8,845 nt of DNA from 2-01-FULL-49-22 sp964639445 (GTDB taxonomy: Bacteria; Patescibacteriota; Saccharimonadia; Saccharimonadales; UBA10212). Shown here piece by piece: positions 1 to 4,794 of this stretch; position 1 is the stretch's first letter; every line of letters begins with the position of its first letter. The DNA is taken from positions 1-8,845 of the forward strand of contig CAZXDA010000028.1 in NCBI GenBank assembly GCA_964639445.1, read 5' to 3'. The notes below the pieces were generated by a model. The model was not told where the DNA came from. It saw only the letters and a program-made list of their open reading frames with translations, and ran no database searches. The translations under genes were made by a program, and so were the position numbers.

Positions 1-741
1 TTGCTGGTAGTTATAGGTGTAGTGGTTGCCAAATTCCAGAGTGATCTAGGTTCAGCTGGGGTAATGATAGCCATTATGGGCCTAATGGCTTACGCGGCTG
101 GTCTGCCAATGAAGCGAATCGGCTTGATTGCCGTGGCCGTCATTTTGTTTTTAACTATCGCCATATTTAGTTCCGGCTATCGGCGAGACCGAATAGCAAC
201 ATTTTTAAATCCGGGGGCGGATTGCCAGACAAGCGGTTATCAGGCTTGCCAGGCCCTAATTTCGGTTGGTTCAGGCGGCTTAATCGGCCAGGGGCTAGGC
301 TACGGCGTCCAAGCTTACGGCTACTTGCCAGAGGCCTCTAATGATTCAATTTTTGCCATCATGGCCGAAAAGTTTGGCTTTATTGGCTCAACCATTATAT
401 TAGCGTTTTACGCCCTTTTTATATATCGTTTGCAAAAGGTTATACTGCACAGTGCTGATCTCTTTAGCCGGTTGCTGGTAGTCGGAGTTTTAGCCTGGTT
501 TAGCACGCAGATGATAATCAATGTTGGCGCTATGATCGGCTTACTTCCACTTAAGGGCATAACTTTACCGCTAATTAGTCAAGGTGGCACCAGCATCATT
601 TGCTTAACGGCGGCGTTGGGAATGGTTTATCAAATTTCACGCTATACTAGTTACAGTGAAAAAGCCTTTGACTATAGTTTTGGCCGGCGGCGGATCAGGC
701 GGGCACATCACACCGCTACTTTCGCTCGCCCCCGCTCTTAA
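1..741 (+). CDS. ftsW: FtsW/RodA/SpoVE-family septal peptidoglycan polymerase, 3' part (5' end outside window)
   Basis: SEDS-family integral membrane glycosyltransferase that polymerises lipid II into glycan strands at the division septum. The frame is open from base 1, so the TTG there is almost certainly not the start; 246 residues of the C-terminal half are present. Family landmarks visible in order: QSDLGSA near residue 14 (usual form QPDLGT), GLGYGVQAYGYLPEASNDSIFA around 97-118 (the periplasmic loop usually read as GxGxSxQKxxYLPxxHxDFIFA), and a late GLLPLKGITLPLISQGGTS around 179-197. Several hydrophobic segments separate them. FtsW rather than RodA is chosen because murG follows immediately. 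The last 28 codons overlap murG by 86 nt, so the basic tail (GRRRIRRAHH) is read from the DNA that encodes MurG's glycine-rich loop in another frame. Family assignment is firm; the true C-terminal end is slightly less so because of the long overlap. Confidence 0.93.
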   Translation: MLVVIGVVVAKFQSDLGSAGVMIAIMGLMAYAAGLPMKRIGLIAVAVILFLTIAIFSSGYRRDRIATFLNPGADCQTSGYQACQALISVGSGGLIGQGLGYGVQAYGYLPEASNDSIFAIMAEKFGFIGSTIILAFYALFIYRLQKVILHSADLFSRLLVVGVLAWFSTQMIINVGAMIGLLPLKGITLPLISQGGTSIICLTAALGMVYQISRYTSYSEKAFDYSFGRRRIRRAHHTATFARPRS

Positions 742-1846
742 GAAAAATTCACCTGACTGTCAGATTGTTTATATCGGCTTAAAAGGGGAGGCGCTGGCTA
801 ATAGCCTGCAAGAACGCTTCCGTGTTGCTTTTGATGAAGTATACAACGTACCCTCAGGTAAATTCCGCCGCTATCACGGCGAGAGCTTACTATCGCATCT
901 GCTGGATTTACGCACTCTTATTCTAAATGGCCGCGATTTTTTTCGAGTTGTCTTTGCTATATCAACTGCCCGCACGATACTAAAAAAAGTTCAGCCCGAC
1001 GTGGTTTTTTCCAAAGGTGGTTTTGTAGTAGTGCCCATAGGACTGGCTGCCCGTCTTCTAAAAATCCCAATTGTGACCCATGATTCTGACGCCGTTCCAG
1101 GACTAGCTAACCGTATTGTCGGCCGTTTTGCGCAGATTCACACTTTTGGTATGCCAGACGCTGATTATAAATATCCCAAAGATTCTGTTCGCTATGTTGG
1201 GATACCGCTTGATGAGCGCATTAAGCCTATCACCATAAAAGCGCAAACTGACTTTAAGAGGCAGCTTGGTCTGCCGGCAGACTCGCTGGTGCTTTTGGTG
1301 GGTGGAGCAGGGCATGGTGCCACAGCTGTAAATAATAAAGCAGTCGCCATTGCGCCGGATCTGCTGAAGCGTTTTAAAAACTTACACTTAATTCATATTG
1401 CCGGCCACAAGCACGAGGCAGAAGTAGCCAGTAAGTACCAATCCGTTGCGGCGGATAATCTTTGGCGTATTACAGTGCTTGGCTTTACGCCCGATTTTTA
1501 CAAATACACTGGCGCTGCTGACGTTGTTATTACGCGGGCCGGTGCGACAACCATTGCCGAATTGGCTACTCAAAGAAAAGCCGTAGTGTTAATCCCGGCG
1601 CCTCAGTTAACAGGCGGTCATCAGCTCAAAAATGCCAAGATTCTTAAAAGAAAGGGAGCCGTGCAAGTAGTTGATAATGATGCTGCGCCACCAGAGCTTT
1701 TAAAAGTAGTTGCTAATCTACTAAAAGACGTTGCTGCCCGGCAGAAATTAGCTGAATCTCTAGGCTCTTTTGCTAAAATCGACGCGGCTGACGAATTAGC
1801 TAAAATTCTATTGGATGTCGCTAGCAAAACACAGACAAATAAATGA
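656..1846 (+). CDS. murG: UDP-GlcNAc:lipid I N-acetylglucosaminyltransferase MurG
   Basis: Membrane-associated GT-B glycosyltransferase (family GT28) that adds GlcNAc to lipid I to make lipid II, the substrate of the FtsW encoded just upstream. 396 residues, slightly longer than the usual 350-370. Visible motifs: N-terminal loop GGGSGGHITP (11-20), SKGGFVVVP (119-127), the acceptor-side motif in the variant form THDSDAVPGLANR (141-153; usual HEQNxxPGxxN), a variant second glycine loop VGGAGHGA (215-222; usual GGSQGA), TRAGATTIAE (293-302, carrying the conserved Glu of the donor site) and GGHQLKNA (320-327, with the conserved Gln). The GTG start at 656 is chosen because the glycine loop begins only ten codons later; no clear Shine-Dalgarno is seen, so translational coupling to ftsW is likely. 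The TGA stop overlaps the ftsQ start as ATGA. Confidence 0.95.
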   Translation: MKKPLTIVLAGGGSGGHITPLLSLAPALKKNSPDCQIVYIGLKGEALANSLQERFRVAFDEVYNVPSGKFRRYHGESLLSHLLDLRTLILNGRDFFRVVFAISTARTILKKVQPDVVFSKGGFVVVPIGLAARLLKIPIVTHDSDAVPGLANRIVGRFAQIHTFGMPDADYKYPKDSVRYVGIPLDERIKPITIKAQTDFKRQLGLPADSLVLLVGGAGHGATAVNNKAVAIAPDLLKRFKNLHLIHIAGHKHEAEVASKYQSVAADNLWRITVLGFTPDFYKYTGAADVVITRAGATTIAELATQRKAVVLIPAPQLTGGHQLKNAKILKRKGAVQVVDNDAAPPELLKVVANLLKDVAARQKLAESLGSFAKIDAADELAKILLDVASKTQTNK

Positions 1847-2664
1847 AAATTGGTAGATCACGACCATCGCCTTCTTACTATCGTTCCGGCGGCGTCTCAA
1901 AGCGCAGCCCATTTGAAAAATTCCAAAAATCACGTCCCAGTTTTTGGAGCCGACTAATCGACTTTTTAGTCCTTATCGCCATTTTATTGGTTATCGTCTA
2001 TAGCTTAACTGTCAACCCGACACCGCATACCGAGTTGAATTCAGAGGTGTATAGACCGTCTGCAGTCTACCAAAAGGCTGTGAGCGGTGAATTTAAGAGC
2101 TTTAAAAATCGCAACAAAATTACGCTCAATGAAAAAGAAATTACTGCGGTTTTAAAGAAGCAGTTCCCGGAAATCACTAGCGTAAGTATCCATTTGCCAC
2201 TGCTTAGTCAGACACCCACCTTAAAACTGGTAGTCGCTTCTCCAAGCTTTAGTTTATCCAGTAAGGGATCGTTATATGTTGTTGATTCGCAGGGCGTGGT
2301 GGCGGGCAGAAGCAATGATTTGCCGCAAATAAAAGGCCTGCCGCAGCTGGTTGATGAGACCAATTTTGATCCTCAAGTCGGCAAACAGTTTTTAAGCGCC
2401 GCTGACGTTGATTTTATCAATAACATTATTACCCAAGTCAAGCACGCCAAGGTACCCATTGCCAGTTTAATTTTGCCGCCAAAAGCTCTGGAGGTAGATT
2501 TAAAAACAGCCGATCGCGCCTATTTTGTAAAATTCTATCTTGGGAGTGACGTCCTGACTCAAATCGGCCAGTTTTTGGCTGCCCGGCAGCAATTTGACCA
2601 CACCAACAAACAACCGTCGGAATATTTAGATGTAAGAGTTCCCGGCAAAATCTATTATCAGTAA
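1843..2664 (+). CDS. ftsQ: FtsQ/DivIB-like cell division protein
   Basis: Probable bitopic divisome protein of the FtsQ/DivIB type, which links septal peptidoglycan synthesis to the early division proteins. 273 residues: a basic, Ser/Arg-rich cytoplasmic N-terminus (1-38), one hydrophobic membrane segment (about 39-57), then an extracytoplasmic part. That part has a POTRA-like stretch (about 84-136, ending in strand-like TPTLKLVVASPSF) followed by the FtsQ hallmark of a 'YVVDSQGVVAG' strand (145-155), which resembles the usual 'vDxxGvv', and a C-terminal YLDVRVPGKIYYQ resembling the 'iDLRyp' end of the beta domain. Sequence identity to model FtsQ looks low, so the call rests on topology, these short motifs and position directly after murG. 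The start ATG overlaps the murG stop by 4 nt, indicating translational coupling. ftsA and ftsZ do not follow, which is unusual for a canonical dcw cluster. Confidence 0.75.
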   Translation: MKIGRSRPSPSYYRSGGVSKRSPFEKFQKSRPSFWSRLIDFLVLIAILLVIVYSLTVNPTPHTELNSEVYRPSAVYQKAVSGEFKSFKNRNKITLNEKEITAVLKKQFPEITSVSIHLPLLSQTPTLKLVVASPSFSLSSKGSLYVVDSQGVVAGRSNDLPQIKGLPQLVDETNFDPQVGKQFLSAADVDFINNIITQVKHAKVPIASLILPPKALEVDLKTADRAYFVKFYLGSDVLTQIGQFLAARQQFDHTNKQPSEYLDVRVPGKIYYQ

Positions 2665-2678
2665 TATGAGCTTAGTGG

Positions 2679-2706
2679 TTGACTTACATAAGCGTTTAGC
2701 TATAGA
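2679..2706 (+). promoter_or_regulatory. Putative sigma-70-type promoter for the secreted protein / prepilin pair
   Basis: TTGACT (2679-2684) and TATAGA (2701-2706) are separated by 16 nt in the short ftsQ-to-next-gene gap. Transcription would begin near 2713, leaving a leader of only about 8-9 nt before the ATG at 2722. No Shine-Dalgarno is visible before that ATG, which fits a very short leader. Inferred from consensus match only. Confidence 0.5.
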
Positions 2707-2721
2707 CTAGCAGTCATAGAT

Positions 2722-3267
2722 ATGCGCGAGCTTTTTGCCAAGACCAGCTTATTCGGTAGCCTTATGCTGTTTGTGGCGTTTGGTGCGCCGGCATTGGCTA
2801 TTAGCGCAAAAGCCAACGAACATGCCGTAGCAGCTCAAACAGTGGCCGCGGCTAAACTAGATGCAGCCAAACTAAAAGCCTGCCAAACGCGCGAAAAAAC
2901 CATCAACAGCATTATGAATCGAATAGCAGACAGGGGGCAAAAGCGGCTTAATGTGTATAGCGCTATAGCCACAAAAGTGGAAGATTTTTATACCAAAAAA
3001 GGCAAAACGGTCAGCAATTATGACAGCTTAGTAGCTGATGCTAATGCTAAAAAAACCGCTGCTCAAAACGCCATCGATAAGATAAAGGCCGATAAAGCGA
3101 ACTTTAAATGCGACGGCAGTGATCCCAAGGGCGTGGCCGCGGGTTTTAAGGACGATCTTAAACTAGAAATTTCTGCCTTGCACGATTACCAACAAGCTAT
3201 AAAAAACCTGATAGTGGCTGTTAAGTCGGTGCAGTCAACCGAGTCACAGAGCGGGGGAGGGGTGTAG
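2722..3267 (+). CDS. Secreted, mostly helical protein of unknown function
   Basis: Not recognised as a named family. The 181-residue product begins with a good Sec signal peptide: a short charged n-region (MRELFAKT), a hydrophobic core (9-20) and an Ala-rich cleavage region ending APALA (22-26), so the mature protein is about 155 residues. The mature part is rich in Ala, Lys and Asp without prolines until late, and reads as long helices (about 29-125 and 138-170), probably coiled-coil. There are just two cysteines, 54 and 130, one before and one after the main helical block; they could form a disulfide outside the cell. The tail is a flexible STESQSGGGV. The next gene, a prepilin, starts 2 nt after the stop, and its Shine-Dalgarno lies inside the last codons here, so the two are probably co-expressed. 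A role in pilus or surface function is inferred from that neighbour only. Confidence 0.8.
   Translation: MRELFAKTSLFGSLMLFVAFGAPALAISAKANEHAVAAQTVAAAKLDAAKLKACQTREKTINSIMNRIADRGQKRLNVYSAIATKVEDFYTKKGKTVSNYDSLVADANAKKTAAQNAIDKIKADKANFKCDGSDPKGVAAGFKDDLKLEISALHDYQQAIKNLIVAVKSVQSTESQSGGGV
3253..3262 (+). promoter_or_regulatory. Strong ribosome binding site of the prepilin gene
   Basis: A purine block GGGGGAGGGG lies within the last codons of the secreted-protein gene, with its GGAGG core 9 nt before the ATG at 3270. It is by far the clearest Shine-Dalgarno in the window; the other genes have none or only weak ones. It fixes the prepilin start and suggests high, independent translation of that gene. 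Confidence 0.8.
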
Positions 3268-3269
3268 TA

Positions 3270-3578
3270 ATGGCTACAACACCATCTAGAAAATATGGTT
3301 TTACAGTGCTTGAAACCCTACTGGTAATAGTTATCATTGCCATCATTGGGGGAGTGGGGTACAAGGTCTACAATACTAAGAAATCAACAGAAAAGATTAC
3401 CAGTAACACTACCGCTGCCTCGCAATCTACGCCGAGTTCGGCAACCTCAACTACAGTGCCGGCTATTAATTCGACTAGCGACCTTGATAAGGCTAGTCAG
3501 TCATTAGATCAAAACGATACATCAAACCAAGATAACACCGACCAGACTCAGCTGGATAATCAACTAGCAGCGTTCTAA
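3270..3578 (+). CDS. Mini type IV prepilin-like protein
   Basis: A 102-residue protein with a class III signal: a short charged leader MATTPSRKYG (1-10), then F11-T-V-L-E15, the FTxxE signature with Glu at position +5 of the mature protein, followed by a hydrophobic helix (12-30, LLVIVIIAIIGGVGY). A PilD-type prepilin peptidase would cut after Gly10, methylate the Phe, and the product would join a type IV pilus or pseudopilus. The remainder (about 38-102) is low complexity, dominated by Ser, Thr, Asn, Gln and Asp, with no sign of the pilin beta-sheet domain or paired cysteines; it is much shorter than a major pilin (about 140-170 residues). It could be a minor pilin or a distinct short pilin. 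Short Ser/Thr-rich prepilins are, to my recollection, common in Saccharibacteria. It follows the secreted protein by 2 nt. Confidence 0.85.
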   Translation: MATTPSRKYGFTVLETLLVIVIIAIIGGVGYKVYNTKKSTEKITSNTTAASQSTPSSATSTTVPAINSTSDLDKASQSLDQNDTSNQDNTDQTQLDNQLAAF

Positions 3579-3601
3579 CCCACTCTAGTTGTTCGTTTTT
3601 T
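3561..3601 (+). terminator. Possible rho-independent terminator after the prepilin gene
   Basis: CAACTAG (3561-3567) pairs perfectly with CTAGTTG (3585-3591) across a 17-nt loop that contains the prepilin stop codon, and a run of six T (3596-3601) follows after four bases. The stem is short and the loop large, so it is a weak terminator by sequence; its position right at the end of an operon supports it. Confidence 0.4.
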
Positions 3602-3660
3602 GTTCAGTGTACTATTTTTATTTTAGTATGCTGAAAAAAATATAATGTCGTAAAATAGCT

Positions 3661-3735
3661 AAAAGTCAAATTTTTATAAAAAATGGCAAGGCAGGGGAAA
3701 AATATATAAAAATATCAAAAAGGCAAAAGTCAAAT
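3661..3735 (+). repeat. 11-bp direct repeat pair in A+T-rich DNA
   Basis: AAAAGTCAAAT occurs at 3661-3671 and again at 3725-3735. The shorter core AAGTCAA recurs at 3739-3745, and GTCAAAAATTTTTAT near 4029-4043 resembles the first copy's continuation (GTCAAATTTTTAT). They sit immediately before a DnaA-box-like 9-mer. Function unknown. Confidence 0.55.
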
Positions 3736-3748
3736 GCTTAAGTCAAGC

Positions 3749-3757
3749 TGTGGATAA
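3749..3757 (-). promoter_or_regulatory. Perfect DnaA-box 9-mer (TTATCCACA on minus strand)
   Basis: TGTGGATAA on the plus strand is an exact match to the consensus DnaA box. It sits at the border between A+T-rich repeats (3601-3748) and the hairpin cluster (3782 onward), in an arrangement reminiscent of an origin or a DnaA regulatory site. Only one perfect copy is present here, so this is not by itself evidence for oriC. A second exact copy is at 8533-8541. Confidence 0.45.
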
Positions 3758-3781
3758 CTCAGTAGTTTGTGCTAGAGCGAA

Positions 3782-3967
3782 ATACTACGAAAAATCGAGG
3801 GTCAAGCGTAGTGCAGCCCGAGTTGTCCAACCTGTGGGCGGTGGACAACCCGGCGCGTAACGCACTCGATTTTTCGTGGTATGAGCGACTCTCCCCTGTT
3901 AGGAGGGGTATAGTTGATCATCTCCAGCTAAATATGCCGCGTCGCAAAAGGTATATTGGACGACGCG
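3782..3967 (+). ncRNA. Candidate structured RNA of unknown family (strand uncertain)
   Basis: Positions 3782-3799 pair with 3865-3882 over 18 consecutive base pairs (17 Watson-Crick, one G-U at 3786/3878). Inside, GCGT (3806-3809) pairs with ACGC (3860-3863), GTGC (3811-3814) with GCGC (3853-3856, one wobble, competing for base 3853 with the next stem), and 3818-3829 with 3842-3853 (11 of 12 pairs, one A-C mismatch), leaving a 12-nt apical loop. The result is a 101-nt rod. Two further hairpins follow: CCCCT/AGGGG (3893-3897 with 3904-3908) and a perfect CGCGTCG/CGACGCG (3938-3944 with 3961-3967). I recognise no motifs of tmRNA, RNase P RNA, SRP RNA or a known riboswitch. The G-U pair slightly favours reading the plus strand as the RNA. 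DNA-level roles (cruciform, single-strand origin, recombination site) remain possible. Confidence 0.45.
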
Positions 3968-4062
3968 ACATTTCGCCGTCGATTTGGTACTCCCTCTTTG
4001 CTCTCTAAGCTCGATTTATTTTTACAGTCAGTCAAAAATTTTTATGCTTTCGTCGCTACCCT

Positions 4063-4116
4063 AGCTGCTATCCATTATTAGTTTCTCGTTCGAGCCCGCA
4101 GCTTCTACTAATGATG
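4063..4116 (+). other. Possible H-type pseudoknot upstream of the decayed gene
   Basis: AGCTGC (4063-4068) can pair with GCAGCT (4098-4103), while CATTATTAGT (4073-4082) can pair with ACTAATGATG (4107-4116; nine Watson-Crick and one G-U). The two stems cross, giving a pseudoknot topology, and a CTCG-TT-CGAG palindrome (4086-4095) lies in the connecting loop. It ends 31 nt before the start of the pseudogene, so it could be its former leader or part of the structured region. Found by eye; no energy calculation made. Confidence 0.3.
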
Positions 4117-4147
4117 TTCGTAAAATGTTCTGTAGTATTATGAAAAT

Positions 4148-4794
4148 ATGAAACCACTAAATTTACGAGCTAGTAAGCCTGGATATCAACAGAACTTGAC
4201 GAAAAAAGAAGTACTGGCTGGTCTAGAACATTTTTTACAAGATTTATAATAGATATCCTACGTCCCGAGAGATAGATAGTTTTGAATATCTTCCGTCGTC
4301 ACGTTCGATTCAAAGACAATTTGGTGGGCTGGTTCTTATACGTAAAGAATTAATTCCCAACAGCCATAGTAATTACACGCAAGGAACATACAGGAGCACT
4401 GTTGCCAGTAAAACATGGCATCGGGCGGTTAAGTATGAAGAAGAGTTCTCAGCATAAAATAGTCAGACCAGGGAATGTAGCGAGTGACTTCTTCTTATAC
4501 CTGAATGAAAAAACGGGTGTTGTAATCGACTTATTTTACGCTCAGGACAGATTTTCTTTAATGGGAATTATAAATTACAAACTTAAACGTTATTCTCCTC
4601 TTCCCTACGAAATTTATTTTGTTTTAGTTGGTAATGAAAACATTACACAAGTTGATATCGAGAAAAAGTTGCTGAATATGAAAAACCCTCTGCCAAAAAA
4701 TATTTTCATAGATACAGAAGCTAACTTTAAATCCTCTACGATTTACGATCTTAAAAAGCGTTCTAAATATCCTCGTATCAACGCAGTCGGATAA
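4148..4794 (+). pseudogene. Decayed homing-endonuclease-like gene (HNH-associated repeat plus nuclease-like domain)
   Basis: One protein can be read in three successive frames. From ATG 4148 it reads MKPLNLRASKPGYQQ and an LTKKEVLAGLEHF helix, then stops at 4247-4249. The next frame (4239-4454) continues IYNRYPTSREIDSFEYLPSS, RSIQRQFGGLV and KYEEEF, then stops at 4455-4457. The third (about 4447-4794) gives HKIVRPGNVASDFFLYL, GVVIDLFYAQDRFSL and GIINYKLKRY. The first junction is explained by one extra T in the six-T run 4231-4236, since five Ts give EHFYKIYNRYPT. The second needs a shift and probably a deletion of some tens of bases, because a linker I would expect between KYEEEF and HKIVRPGN is missing. 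The N-terminal part matches the homing-endonuclease-associated repeat pattern (helix, then PTxxExD, LPSxRSIxRxFGG). The C-terminal SDFF and VVIDLFY resemble a PD-(D/E)XK-type core, which is inference. The A+T-rich codons differ from the neighbours, fitting a transferred mobile gene. Its end overlaps the convergent ATPase gene by 17 nt. Confidence 0.75.

Larger units (their letters stand above)
3579..4147. other. Gene-free intergenic region with structured and repeated DNA
   Basis: No convincing gene on either strand. From about 3601 to 3750 it is strongly A+T-rich with short direct repeats and a hairpin at 3605-3633 (10-bp stem with two G-U pairs, loop of nine T/A). From 3782 to 3981 it is more G+C-rich and holds several strong inverted repeats (separate entry). 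Near 4020-4045 the A+T-rich AGTCAAA-type sequence recurs, and 4063-4116 can fold as a pseudoknot. A TATAAT at 3641-3646 on the plus strand could be a -10 box for a transcript entering this region, but it has no good -35. A 79-codon plus-strand open frame at 3769-4008 runs through the hairpins and looks accidental. Confidence 0.7.

Noticed and set aside
2666..2710. 14-codon open frame between ftsQ and the secreted-protein gene
   Set aside because: No ribosome binding site, overlaps the predicted promoter, and such a length is common by chance.
3769..4008. 79-codon plus-strand open reading frame
   Set aside because: It runs through the strong inverted repeats, has no ribosome binding site and its translation resembles no protein; the frame is open by chance in structured DNA.
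3760..4140. tmRNA, SRP RNA, 6S RNA or group I intron
   Set aside because: No tRNA-like ends or tag frame, no SRP tetraloop motif, rod too short for 6S, and no recognisable P-Q-R-S intron core despite the nearby homing-type gene.
4120..4238. Inverted repeat GTAAAATGTTC / GAACATTTTTTAC around the pseudogene start
   Set aside because: Imperfect because of two extra Ts, and one arm is inside coding sequence; probably coincidence.
4402..4794. Free-standing 130-residue gene starting at 4402
   Set aside because: Conserved-looking sequence begins only around HKIVRPGN, and matching upstream sequence continues in another frame; it is the 3' part of the decayed nuclease-like gene.
3760..4794. HEARO/omega-RNA with its IsrB/TnpB-type nuclease
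   Set aside because: The neighbouring gene remnant shows no RuvC or IsrB motifs; its repeat type is that of homing endonucleases, so the pairing with the structured region is only positional.
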